Source: Chloranthus sessilifolius
Taxonomy: Eukaryota; Streptophyta; Magnoliopsida; Chloranthales; Chloranthaceae
Direction: 5' to 3'
NCBI GenBank assembly: GCA_021018995.1
Contig: CM037590.1
Location: 107,881,097 to 107,945,096 of the forward strand
DNA length: 64,000 bases
The stretch's first letter is position 1. Each line of letters opens with the position of its first letter. Made by a program: the position numbers and the translations under genes. This document shows, one piece after another, positions 34,379 to 46,800 of the stretch. Under the pieces are notes generated by a model. It saw only the letters and a list, made by a program, of their open reading frames with translations, was not told where the DNA came from and did not search any database.

Positions 34379-34995
34379 TACTTTATTAAGATTCACCACT
34401 TATGCCATTTAATGACAAAAAATTTCAGAGACAGAATAGACATCGCTCAACCAGAGCTAGATGGAGAGGCAGGGTAGAGATTTAGAAGAACCCATGGAAC
34501 TGAAAGTGTTTAACTCAATTTATCTAAAGAGTTACCAACACATACGTATACGGCCGATGTGACAATTACACTAGATTTTGACTTTGTACAGTTGCTTTAC
34601 TTTTGTTTAAGACTAGTTTGGTTTATCATTTTATAAAATCATTTGTCTCATTGTAAATATCAAACTTTGAAATTATTTTGATTGAAACAATGCATACTTT
34701 TATTTTAACTTGTCTTTCCGCAACAAGTAAAAATTTCGAAGTAACTCATGTTTTCCTAATAAATGAATAATCGAATTTGAAAATTGATCAGGTTAAGAAA
34801 TGAGATTTTTTGCAATAAATAAACTTTATATATTTTCTCCTATTTGGAAGAAAATTCATTATATTGAACACCGAAAATTGAGGTGTGTTGTGTCGACCTG
34901 ACTCGTAGATCGGAACGTGCGAGGCGCGAGAGTCGTCCGGTGTGCTAGGCCAGGGACTAGGGGCATGACAGAGGTGTCTATGATTTTGGTCAAGT
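34379..34995. other. Spacer without recognisable gene
   Basis: AT-rich sequence with no domain that I recognise. A GC-richer segment (34,890-34,970) precedes the frames at 34,996 and may be the left, unrecognised part of the Athila-like element. Confidence 0.4.
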
Positions 34996-35766
34996 TAGGT
35001 CCTAGTGGCCCCCCCCCCCGCCCATGATAATGGACTTGAGCCTCCTACCATCCCTCCCTCGCCACCACCAGTCAGTGAGCCCTTCGTAGGAGAGATGTCA
35101 GGTGTGGCTTCTTCTGCTTCCCCATCGATGGAGCCTACTAACCCCACTCCCACTACTTTATCGGAGGAGCCAGGGTCGATCATTTTGTTGAGCCCATAGA
35201 TACTGAGGATACCACTACCTCACCCCCAGTCCTTTCGGGGGATATCCAGGAGGAGCCTACTGATGGGCCCTCCACTTCTTTGGTTCGGAGGAGCGAGGGT
35301 CCTTATGACCTCACTACTTCCGACCCCTTGACTTGGGCCATTGTGCCTTATACTAGAGATCTTATTTGGTCTCAGGTCGTTGTAGACATAGCTTTAGTCC
35401 ACATCATGGGCATGTACGCTGAGACCTTAAAGGAGGAGTGAACACTATCCAACGCCGCATTAGTGGTCGAACAATCTTTGTCAACTACTCTTCACATTGA
35501 TTGGATGAAGCTGCAGTCTGATTATGATGCTTTCGCCCTCTGATGGTGCTATGAATGCTACTACCATGGAGCGGAGGCCAAAAAGCACACGGAGGAGAAA
35601 GGAAACTGGGTGATTGAAATGCATAGTATCCAAGTCCAGTTGCCACCCATTGACCTTGATGTCAATGATGCGGATATGGGCGAAGTCCCCCCTTCTTCTC
35701 GTGGGAAAGTGATGGTTGTAAATCCCACATCCTCTCGTACGACTTCTCGTAAGAGGAGGGGACGTT
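34996..35766 (+). pseudogene. C-terminal remnant of a retroelement ORF (Pro/Ser-rich, basic tail)
   Basis: The plus strand reads a Pro/Ser/Glu-rich segment (34,996-35,199), then about 80 codons ending at 35,441 (WAIVPYTRDLIWSQVVVDIALVHIMGMYAETLKEE), a coiled-coil-like continuation, and a basic tail ending SRKRRGR with stop at 35,764-35,766. Stops at about 35,198, 35,439 and 35,540 break it. It lies upstream of a polypurine tract and a 3' LTR in the same orientation. It is probably the last ORF of the Athila-like element, but I do not recognise the protein. Confidence 0.4.
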
Positions 35767-37754
35767 GAGTGTGTTTAGATGGTGTTTGTGCTTTACTGCT
35801 TTCTTTTTCATTTTTGTACCCTATTGTCTTGTTTTCTTGCTTACCTTTTTTGTACAATGAAGGATTGCACCATTCATGTTTGGGAGTATCTTGTGGTCAT
35901 TTAAATGGTCTTTATTTGTCATTACATCCATCTTGTTTAGACCACTATTTTATTTTGATATACCACTGTTTTGATACCCTTAAAACCAAACGTTTTGAAA
36001 ATTTTGAGCCATCACATGCTATTTTCTCACAATTTTTCAAACTTTAATTGATGATGCATGTGAATTTAATTTTGATAATGTTGATGCTATATCTTGAATG
36101 CTAGTATCTAGGAAAGTGAAAATTAATGTGATAATTTTTGGATAATTTTAGCATTCATGCTTAAATTCTTTTGCCCTCATACCAGGCTAGATTTTTTAAA
36201 TCGATGAACTATTTTGAACTTTGAATCTTAAGATCTTAGTGGAGACTAAACCCAGTGAGCTTTAGAGTCAAATTTCCGTCTTTGATGAGTGTTTACATAA
36301 ACTCAGAGTTATCTTTGAATCCGAATTAATTGTTTCATAATCTCATATATTTGTGCTTTGACTCGTGACTTTGCATGAAATCAATTCATATCATTACTAG
36401 AACATGTTGTATGTTTGCTCAAGAGAAATAGGCAAGATTACCATCTTTTGAGGACATGATTGAAGGCCATCACTGGCTCGTTTGTGCTTAAAATGCCCTA
36501 TCTCATGTACATTTATCCTTCTAGTACCCCTTTGAAAAAATTTCTTTTATATATTCTTTGATAAGTCACGTTAACCTTTACCCCGACGCCATTTCTAAAA
36601 TATAGCCTTACCCTTTTTATTTATGAGAAATTAGGAATGAGTGATGAGAATAAATAAAAAGAGAGTAACTGGAGAGATATTGAGTTATGATATTTATTAA
36701 GGGTATATAGTGAGAAAAATTAGATGAAAATGGGAGAAAAAAAAATTGAAAATTTTGAAAAAAAATAAAAAATATGAGGTGTTTCAAGGGAATGAAAAAT
36801 TCAAAAGAAAAATGAGTAAGAAAAGAAAAGAAAGGAGAGAAAAAAAAATATTGAGAAAAATAGAGAGAAATTAGAAAAGAAAAAGAAGTGAAAAGAAAAG
36901 AAAAATCCAAAGTTAGTTCAATTTTCAATTTCTCGGAAGCTTTGAATCCCAACTTCCTTTCTCTCATACCTAAACCCATTATAACCCAGGAAAAGACCTT
37001 CATGATCCAATTTTGCATTGGTAATTGCCTTGTGGAGAGTGAATATATTGCATTTATGACACTTGACGTGAGATGCTTAGAATATACAAGTATCTTTCTT
37101 ATGAGATTATCTTTTATTTATTGATTGCATCGTGCTTCTTTTATCATGTGAGACCTTATTCATTTGCTTTGTATTGTTCTTTTACATGCGTGTGAAAATA
37201 TACCCATCATTGAAGTGCTTTTAATTTGAGAGTATATCTATTGTGAGGATTGAGTCGAGACATGAGATCCGATAGTTTATTGTTTGAATTGGTTCCAAGA
37301 TAGATGGATTCTTGTTGTGGTATGCACAAACTACACGTTTAAGCCTAAATTGATAAGTTATTTAAACAATGGAACATTAGACTAATTTGAATGGATACTA
37401 GTATGATTAACATGGCATTGATGTTTGAAATTGAGAATTCGCATGTTAAATCAAATAATGGTTTTGTGCTTTAAATGTATATATGTATATGAAAACCATA
37501 TTTTGAAAACTCAATCTTACCGATGGTTTCAAAAAATTTGAAATTTTGTGTATAACTTCACTGTAAACTCTCAGGAGACACAACTCCTCCACTAGGGAAC
37601 ACCTAGGGGTTTAAAGGCTTGTTACATACGCTAAATGCAATCGTGTTCCCCACGAAAGCCGCATTTATTTTCGTAGAGTAGTTGTTCTTAGTTTCTAGTT
37701 TAGTTTTTGATTTTGCCTTTGCTCAAGGACTAGCAAAGTTGAGGTTTGGGGGTG
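35767..37754 (+). other. 3' untranslated region of the Athila-like element
   Basis: Non-coding, AT-rich. It includes a purine-rich tract of about 270 nt (36,640-36,910) and ends with a polypurine tract, GAGGTTTGGGGGTG (37,741-37,754), directly before the LTR. The minus-strand 133-codon frame at 36,617-37,018 is low-complexity complement of the purine tract. Confidence 0.55.
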
Positions 37755-39251
37755 TGATCAACCTTCAAAATCATATAAATTAGACTTGAATCTCGGCATT
37801 GCTAGGCCCCAATTGATTACTAATGATTTCCTTTAGTGCAAGTTTGTGTACAACAGGTTTTAGAGGGCAAAAGAGCAAGAAAGTAGTTAAAAGAACTAAA
37901 GAGAGAAGACCTGGAAACCATAGCTAAAGACAGAGCAAAATAGAGGAAAAACATTCCATTTGGACTGGTCGAAATCATAAGTGGACTAGTCGAAATGGGG
38001 TAGTGAAGAGAAGAAAAAGAAGACGAAATGAAACAGTAAAAACTGACCGGTCGAGAGTCAAATTGGACCGGTCAAGTTAGAAAGCATGTCCAAAAGTCAA
38101 AACTTGACTGGTCGAAATCCATTTCTACCAGTCGAGATTAAAATTGCGCAGCTTTAAAATTTCAAAGTGGACTACTCAAAATCCATTTCGAATAGTTTCG
38201 ATCAAGCAGAGAGAGACAGATTGCGGACCAACAAGAGAATTATAATCTTGACCGGTCGAGATTGCATTTCGACCGGTCGAGATAAGGCTTTTCCGTGATT
38301 CTTCAGGAATTATAGCTGCCGAATCGAGAGTCCGAGATCTTCTTCTCTTCCAGCTGACTTTTAGGGCAGTTTAGAGATTACCTTCCATGTTTAATCACTG
38401 TACTAGGACCTTATATATCTATAAATAAGGATCCTAGGTTTAGAATTATGGGAGCCTTTCTAGAGTTAAAGTTTTAGCAAGTAAGTAGTTCTAGTCATAG
38501 TTTTCTCTCTAATTTTTTTATTTTCATGAGTTTGTGAGATTGAGGGCATTGTAAGCCATCATTCGATTATCGATTCATCCATGATGATGATCAAAACTAT
38601 GATGTGTGGTTAATTCCGAAGGTTGGGATCTCTTGTACATCAAAGATGAGTTTTTAATTCCAAATTCCATTTATGTTTCTAATTTGAATTCACAGTGGTA
38701 ATGATTGCACGATTGAGCTCTACCTTTGATATTGTGGACATTTCTAAAGCGTTTAATTCTATTTTTGATAATTCTAATGGCCTTGTAAAAATTAGGATTA
38801 GATCTAATAGGATATAGACCTTCGGATTAGTACTTGTAGTCTACTTTAATAGGTTTCGTGCAATGATGCTTACGGATCAGATCGCTAGAGATTAGATGGA
38901 TTATATAGTCCCGACTAGTCCGTGACTATGAATAGGATTTGATTATTTTATCTAGATTAGCTTGTAGTGAAAAGAAGGTCGATTACCCAGAATTCATATT
39001 AGAATAGGAATAGAGTACGGGTTAAATACGAATTTGCGATTAAAAGGGATCCCATGCTGTTTTCTCACTATTTTCTAAATCAGATTTACTTGCTTTCCTA
39101 GATAGCATAATTAGAATTTCCTAGTACAAACCCTTCTTTAGTTAAGACTTTAGTTTAGATAAACAACTAGTTCTTGTGGTTCGACACCATTAGTACTTGC
39201 CCTAGTTCCACGAATTTGTGCACTTGCAAGGTTTCTATTATTTAACGATCA
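37755..39251 (+). repeat. 3' LTR of an Athila-like gypsy element (about 1.5 kb)
   Basis: It starts TGATCAACC after a polypurine tract and ends AACGATCA at 39,251. It aligns with the solo LTR at 40,175-41,450: shared blocks are the start, TCTATAAATAAGGATCCTA (TATA at 38,420-38,427 and 40,574-40,581), the AGATT-GTAAGCCATC block, and GTGC-CTTGCAAGG near the end. A cluster of GACCGGTCGAG/GACTGGTCGAAAT motifs fills 37,960-38,285 and is absent from the solo copy. Confidence 0.75.
38420..38427 (+). promoter_or_regulatory. TATA box of the Athila-like LTR
   Basis: TATAAATA followed by AGGATCC, conserved in the related solo LTR at 40,574-40,581. Conservation of this block between two diverged copies supports a promoter role. 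Confidence 0.55.
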
Positions 39252-39878
39252 ACGATTGTGCCTCTAGGAATATAAGATCTTAAAAATTTTGCTCGCGTAA
39301 TCAAACAAGTCCCTGCTGACAACATAAACCTTTCATCCTTGACTTTGCATGTTGCACATATGACTCTTAACACAAACATACTTGGCTTTCAACTCTATTG
39401 CAAGTTGCGCACAAGCTTTAGCATGGAGTTTGACAATCAAAACTTTATAGAAGCCAAACGCGAAGATATTATGAGCACCCATAGCAACACCAAGAATGAG
39501 TGTTTTAGCAATGTTAATAGTTTACCTGAAAAATGCTTCTTAACGCCTTAACAATGCTTTCACATAAACAAGGGTTTGTGTCAATGCTTCACAAAAAATA
39601 GAATGTCGTCGGTAAATTGAAGATGGGAGATGATATGTCATCCATCAGAAATATAAAAACCTTCAACCATACCAACTGATTGGGTCTTGAGAAGGAGCAT
39701 TTAAGGATTTCATCTATAATATCAAAGGTAGTGGGAAGGAGGATCACTTGACGCAATTGATTTACCATGTAGCCTACATCCTTGTGGACTTTGCCCAATC
39801 CCCATCAACCCAATGGTTAGACATCATGTTAATTTCGCTTAGTCCCAAAAATACTCCCATTACTATATTAGTCCCATC
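39252..39878. other. Spacer with no recognisable gene
   Basis: Short open frames occur on both strands (39,339-39,551 plus; 39,589-39,798 minus). The minus frame has a phrase ISSPIFNLPTTF but no assignable domain. It ends at the 8-bp target-site duplication of the next element. Confidence 0.4.
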
Positions 39879-41718
39879 CATGGTTTTAAATCTCGTCCGA
39901 GATGAGATGTCTCGCGTCTCGGGCCACAGCAAGACGAGATCTTGCTGTGATTCGTTTTGAGATGCAACCTAATAAATATTACTTTTATATTAGAATTTAT
40001 TTAAGGTGTTTGGCTTGTACAGTATGAAAAGTGTACTACTCATTCTTTCTGAACACACAACACTATTTGATATTATTATACACTATCTATGTGATGATCT
40101 TGTGAACAACTATCACAGTGTATCCAAATCTATGCACCCTAATATCATTATTATTTTTATCTTTTAACGGCTAGTGATAGGTCTCCAAATTATAAATAAA
40201 TAATCTCAAAACTATGCTTTGTTATGCCTTTGATAAATCTAATTTTGTGCTTTGAGTGTGTTTTAGTATTTTATAGATTTAAATGAAGGTTTTCAAGAAT
40301 TGGGCTTTATATCAATGAAAAGTAGAGAATTTAAGCTTTCCAATGAGTGAAGAAATGCCCAAATTAGAGTTGTACACCAAAAATTATGAGAAAAAGGAGG
40401 AAATTGTAGAAAAATAGCATCTAGAAAGGTCGAGATTGAGAAAACAGTAACAGCAAAGTGGATTCGAATTAGGGTTTGTTCCCAATTTGAGAATTCCTTC
40501 TTTCCTTTTTTAATTCGAGTTCTTTTAGAGTTTCCTTCCTATTTTCTCTCATTCTACTAGGGCCTTATGGATCTATAAATAAGGATCCTAAGTTTAGGTT
40601 TAGATATACAATAATTGATAGCCTAGACTTCTAGTTTGTAGGTTTTATTATTTTAGGTTTTGAGAGTTTGTAAGATTCGAGAGATTGTAAACCATCGTTC
40701 AAAGATTAAATTAGAGAGTTGTACTCTGGTGATGAAGATCCCAACAACGATGCATGACTAGTTTATGAAGTTTGAGACCTCTTGTAAATCAAAATAAATT
40801 TTAATTCAAAATTCTATTTTCTTTTCTAATTTGAATTCGCTTATGGCATTTATGGTAATGCTACCGTGATTGAGATTCACTCTTGTTCATGGCTTGTTGT
40901 GAATGATTTTAAATTGCTTTATTTATTTTTATGATAATTGTAATCGCCTTATAGGGATTAGGATTATAATAGATAGGATATTCACCGTCGAATTAGTAAT
41001 TGTAGTCTAGTTTGATTGGTTTCATGCAATGGTGCTTATGGTATAAACTGTTATGATTAGATGGATTATATCGGCTAGACATCCCATGCGTTATAGATTG
41101 TTTGTACCAGGTTAGACTAGTCCATGCTTATGAATAGAATCTTAAAATTTTACCTTACTTGTAGCGAATAAAAGAGTATTATCTCGGAATTCAAATTAGA
41201 ATGAAAGTAGGACTGCAAATTAATATGAATCTGAGATGAAGAGAGGCCATAAACTATTTTCTCTCTTGCTTTCAAAATCTATTTCTATTGCAACTTCATA
41301 GTTTCCTTTTTAGTTTTAAAAATCAAACTTTTCATCGGAGATAAATAGGTTAGATAGTTTTACGAGTAATCCCTTGGGTCGACAACCCTTAATAGCTCAC
41401 TGTTATTACAATACTTGTGCGCTTGCAAGGTTTTAATATTTTAATGGTCAGCTAATATTGAATATCTTTAATCGAACGATATATAAGTGATTTATAGCTG
41501 TGATTATTTAACTAAGAAGTGTTTTAATTATGAACAATCACTTGGACTGTTTAGATTAGTCTCAAATATTTGTCAGATGGCATAAGAGTAAAATATTCTT
41601 TAATGGTGTAAAATCATTCAAAAAATTATTTTCGTTTCAAGCCATCTCAACGAGATATGAGACGTCTCGATCCTTGAATAGTCCGAGACAACTCAGAAAT
41701 CTGAGATTTCAAATCATG
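39879..41718. mobile_element. hAT-like element carrying a solo LTR
   Basis: Terminal inverted repeats: CATGGTTTTAAATCTCG at 39,879 and the complement of CATGATTTGAAATCTC at 41,718. Flanks are GTCCCATC (39,871-39,878) and GTTCCATC (41,719-41,726), an 8-bp duplication with one change. A solo LTR (40,175-41,450) accounts for most of the length; removing it leaves about 560 bp with no transposase. Subterminal CGAGACG-type palindromes occur at both ends. Confidence 0.75.
40175..41450 (+). repeat. Solo LTR of the Athila-like family (1,276 bp)
   Basis: It begins TGATAGGTCTCC and ends AATGGTCA. Flanks are GCTAG (40,170-40,174) and GCTAA (41,451-41,455), a 5-bp target-site duplication with one change. 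It is homologous to 37,755-39,251 but lacks the GACCGGTCGAG cluster. No internal element sequence remains, consistent with LTR-LTR recombination. Confidence 0.8.
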
Positions 41719-41726
41719 GTTCCATC

Positions 41727-43180
41727 TAATATATACAAGCACTTCAATACTTAGTGCACTAAAGAGCCCGGATCAATTGCATAGAATCGTGCACTAGTTT
41801 TAGCGTAAAATCTGCTCACATGATGATTTGGAACTTGGAGTAAGGCCGTGCCCCGTGGCAAAACACAAGTGCAATAGTGAGTGTTCCATCTTTCATCCAA
41901 AGCAGGGAGCACTAACTTCTTTCACAAATTTTATAATCTGGAAATCTAGCGAAGAGTACACTGGAGCTCATATCTAAAGATCTTTGAGGCAAACAATTGA
42001 TACCAAATAGAAATTTATCAATTATTTATCAAAGTCAATCATTGAATTAAATGATGGCCTTTAAATATCGCATTTCATACCATTTCTTTTTCAGATATTA
42101 TTTCATCATAGTCTTGACAAGTTTTAGCTCCCCTGTGATGGTTCAGATTTACGATCAATGGCCAAGCGTTCTATACTCTATACACATCAGCTAAAGGAGA
42201 AGTGCATATTTCTAGATGGATGAGCCACCATTTATGACCGTTGGAAAGGTGGCAGCATCCGATTTTAATGAGGGCACCCAACCCAACAACGTGAAAATTG
42301 AAATCTCATTTCCATCCATTCTCTCTCTCTCCTCAATAATCAAAGAGAGGAGAGAGAGAGAGAGATGGAACAAACCCAACTACTATCCATCTCCTCTCTC
42401 ACCTACAATGCCGGCTTTCATACTTCACACCCCATGCATGCATTGTTTGGTCGGTTTTGGGTAATGGCTGATAAATTCAAAGTTATATCTCCCTAAACGA
42501 CACACTCCCTCTCTTCCTACACGAAAGCTATTTCTCTATTTGTTTACTTGTTTCTTTATTCTTCTTTTTTCCTTTTTCTTAAAAAAAAATTAATTTTTAG
42601 ATGGGTAGATAACCAAACCCTAAGCAGAACTTTGATTTTATGCTTGAATTTTTGCATTTGAAACCTTGGTTTTGAGTTAACCAAAAAACCATCTTCTTAA
42701 CTTATGGTGAGGACTTGAGATTGAACTACTCGTTTAGTCTTAAAAAGGAGAATTTTGAATAGTTAGGGTGTAAAACTCAAATCCGTGGTACAAATCTTTT
42801 TGCGTTTATGAAATCTTACAAAATTGAACGGATCTTTACTTGATTTGGGTGATAGAGATTTGAATCTTTAGAGAAAACCACTAAAAAGGAGAAAGCTTTT
42901 GCAGAATTTCATCTTTTTTACGACTTGGGTTTGTTTATTTTTCAGGAGTGAATTCATCCTTATATCAAGAAGGATCCAGTGTTTAGGGCGGTTGAAATTC
43001 ATTTTTGTTTTTTCAAAGAAAACCAAAAAAAAAAAAAAAAATCCAATTTTCCAAGAAAACTTGAGAGTTTTAATTGATCACGTAGAATAAAGAAGCAGAA
43101 AATTTGAATACTCAAAACACAAAAAAAGAACAAGGGCGAAAATCCGTAAAAATTTGGAGGGCGGTTTTGCCTGAAAGAAA
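41727..43180 (+). promoter_or_regulatory. Upstream region and probable 5' UTR of the glycerol-3-phosphate dehydrogenase gene
   Basis: No other gene is seen. A CT-run (42,321-42,332) and a GA-run (42,347-42,366) form an inverted pair; GA/CT tracts near plant promoters are common. A pyrimidine-rich stretch (42,530-42,590) and an A-run (43,024-43,041) precede the ATG. The start context at 43,181 is GAAAATGGTT, with purine at -3 and G at +4. I could not place a TATA box or start site with confidence. Confidence 0.45.
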
Positions 43181-43826
43181 ATGGTTGCCAGTACAGGATG
43201 TGTTCATTCAAATGGGTCTGTGCTTAGCTCTAATGGTACAGAGGAGAAGCTCGACGAACTGCGTAGGCTTCTAAATAAATCAGACGGTCATCTTCTAAGG
43301 ATTGCTGGTGTCGGGGCGGGCGCTTGGGGTAGTGTGTTTGCAGCTCTGTTGCAAGACAGCTATGGTCATCTTCGCGAAAAGATTCAGATCAGGATATGGC
43401 GAAGGGCTGGCAGGTCAGTTGATAGGGCCACGGCCGAGCACCTCTTTGAAGTAATCAACTCGAGGGAGGATGTGTTGAGGAGGTTGATTCGGCGTTGTGG
43501 CTACTTAAAATATGTTGAGGCTAGGTTAGGCGATCGGACTCTGTCTGCAGATGAGATCTTGAAAGATGGGTTCTGCTTGAATATGATCGATACCCCTCTT
43601 TGCCCCATGAAAGTTGTGACTAATTTGCAGGAGGCTGTGTGGGATGCAGATATTGTGGTGAACGGGTTGCCATCAACTGAGACCCGTGAGGTGTTTGAGG
43701 AGATCAGTAGGTATTGGAAGGAGAGGATCACTCCTCCCATTATTATCTCTTTAGCAAAGGGTATAGAGGCTGCATTGGAGCCTGAACCCCATATAATAAC
43801 CCCCACACAGATGATCAATCGCGCAA
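43181..43826 (+). CDS. GPDHC1: Exon 1 of the glycerol-3-phosphate dehydrogenase gene
   Basis: 646 nt, residues 1-215 plus the first base of a Thr codon. The donor is GTAAGT at 43,827. It encodes a short variable N-terminus and nearly all of the NAD-binding domain. Reading on into the intron meets a stop at 43,865. Confidence 0.93.
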
Positions 43827-46800
43827 GTAAGTCTTGTGTATTTTCATTTTCAAAGCAGGGATTTTAAGTCTGTCTGTCTGGCCGAAACCCACCCAATAAT
43901 TTATTTGTTTTTTTTTTTTTTTATAACATTAACAGCACCTTTTTTATTTCTAAAATAATAGAAAACACATAAAAATAAAGAATTTTTTTGCAAAGGGCAT
44001 ATTTGGTATTTTGCCGGCATCATATCAGCCAATATGGGCCGACATGGTCTTATATTTGGCCTGTTTGACCCGATATTTTACTTCATGTAAATTCGGGGTG
44101 TATATTGGTATTGGATTGGGCCTAATGCGGTACATATCGAGCGATACATATCAGATATGGCTACTATTTAAAACCAAGGCCATTTTGGTGTGATGGCCAC
44201 ACACCCGCCTCAGGAAGCGGGAGAGTTGTGTTTGAATCCTCCTTGAGGCCACCTTAGGGATTCTATCCCGTGCTGACTCGGCATGGGCTTACTTGGGTTG
44301 AGCACGTGCCCCTGGGATTTGTTGTGTGCTCTATAAAATAAAAATGTTCGAAAGGCCACTTCATAAAAAATAAAAGGTTCTATTATATGATTCTTCTTTC
44401 GGGAAAGAAATTTTTTTTTCTTTATTGATTGTTAAGAAACTAATTGTTTTGGTCTCCTAGTTTTCTTTCATGCATCCTTAAGGAATTGAATTTTGTGTGG
44501 TGTTGATTTAGTAGATGGATCCAACCATACGAATTATTTTTTGGTGGTAATTGTGTGTGTTTATTCAAATTTCAAGTTAAACACAAATTTGTCTTATCAA
44601 TCGTTGTTCAGTTTGTTTTATTCATGGATTAAACTATCGCCCGATTGGTATCAGTTTGTGGGTTTCTAATATCAAATGTGTACGTGTTCACACACGTACA
44701 CGCTACTACACATAATATTTAATATTTCTCCTTTTTATCAATATTTTTTTCTTATTTTTCTCAAATCCAAATTGTTTTTTTCAATGAAAAAAATCAACTT
44801 TGTATGGTCAGGTGTATCCCAACTCCCAAACATATTGTATTGGATGATAAATTAGAAGCAGTTTTGGGTTGCTGAAACATGCTACTACATTATAATATGT
44901 AGTTCTATCTCCTCTTTTCTTGAGAACACTGAGGCTTCTTTTTTGTATTATAGACCCACACATTAGGAATGCTTAAACCTAAGATAAGTTATCTTCTGAA
45001 AAATGCTTTTGGTTTGCTAAAAGTCAGTTAATTGTCTACGGTTGTATGTTATACAGCCATACAGGAACATAAGTTGGATATTTCGTGATTATTGTGGAAG
45101 GTTCCCCATGTGCAAAAGATATTTTGTAGTCTCAATTTTTTTTTTCTTTTTCTTTTTCATTTTCATCTAAGTTTCTTCTTCTTCATAAAATACAATGTTT
45201 CGCTTTCATCAATGATTCTGTACTATGTGAAAGAGTTTGAAGTGAAATGATTCAGTAAAGTGATGTTAGATATCGTTGGCTCCTTGTCAGATCAGATTGG
45301 TGTTTGTTAGTCTATGGTTTACTCTTATAGCTCCCATAGCGGCATACTAATGCTAACAGTAATTTCGGATTTTTTTTTTTTAAGCCGACTGAAATGTACA
45401 ATGTTAAGCTGACATCTCTTTGACATAGGAGTTCATTATAATTTTATAATGAGGTGCCACTCCTATTCTATACTTTATTGTGGCTAATGTTGAATCATAA
45501 GTAAGAAAGACATTTAATGGGCCTGAATCGCTAGGTGACTTGCTTGAATTTGTAAGGAAAATGGCCTTTCTCATCTAGCGTTTACTTTTATTTTCTTTAA
45601 TTGTTTAAAATTATATTCGTTGTTTGTTAAATATAGTAAGTTTATTATTTTTGAAATACATATCTGGCAGCTGGAATTCCCATGGAAAACATCCTTTATC
45701 TTGGAGGGCCTAATATTGCCGCGGAGATATACAACAAGGAGTACGCTAATGCTCGAATATGTGGAGCTGAAAAGTGGAGGAAGCCTCTCGCCCAGTTTTT
45801 GAGGCAGCCTTATTTCATTGTGTGGGACAACAGCGACCTTGTTACACATGAAGTTATGGGTGGATTGAAGAACGTTTATGCCATTGGTGCCGGTAAATAC
45901 TTCTGTCTTCTAATTCTCTTGAGTTAAACATAAAAAATATTTAGGATATTGATTTTTCTATCATAATCTACTGTATTAGGTTTAGCTTTTCGTCAGTGCT
46001 AAAGATCTCTTACTAGTACTATATCAGTATCCCTAATGACACTAACCCTTGAATCCAATTATTTGATCATTTGAAACCCAAACAGTATTTAATTATATGA
46101 AACCCACATATTATGTAATTGTTTAATTGACTATGTTATAGTGGTTGCTATAGTGTGTACGCACCATATTAATAAAGCAAGTGGATATTATACGATCACT
46201 ATGATGGTATGTTGTGAATTTATGAGATAATATACCATTATACCAACATCTTATAGAAATAGTTTGTAAGGGCTCTATAACATGTCATCATTTCTACTCA
46301 TGCTAAAATTAGGTTTTTCAGAATCCCAGAAAACTATGATTAAAATGCTACTCTCCTTGTAGATCCAAGAGATAATAATGACCAAAGATCTTAGATAAAC
46401 TTGTGTTGGCTTGAGTGGCTGAGATGCCACTTGTACAATCCCTAGGGTGTGCGTGATATACACTGTATAACAGCCATATTAGGGTTACCTATTAATATAT
46501 GGCTTTAGAGATTGTAACTTACGGATGTGAAAAATCTTCTTTGCCACAAATTCTCCCTTCTTCTCTAAGCCTAAACCCTAGAGTTGTGATTATCCTTCTA
46601 CGGTACCATCAATCACCGTCGGATCCACGTGGCGTATAGATAACACCGTCTTCTCTGGTAGTCGGCGGCTCGGATCAACGAGCATTAAATTATTTCGGTT
46701 TTTCTCGAAGTGTGTAGAATCGATTGCGATCCACCCATTTCTTCCGCGCGATTAGGGATCTCAAATCCCAACAGTGGTATCAAAGCAATCATATCGATTT

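Noticed and set aside
36617..37018. 133-codon minus-strand frame with many Phe/Ser/Leu residues
   Set aside because: This is the complement of a purine-rich low-complexity tract and gives a false membrane-like protein.
39589..39798. Possible LINE fragment on the minus strand
   Set aside because: A phrase looked vaguely like a retroelement protein, but no RT or endonuclease motif could be read.
43501..43818. 105-codon minus-strand frame
   Set aside because: Antisense of exon 1 of the dehydrogenase; no independent support.
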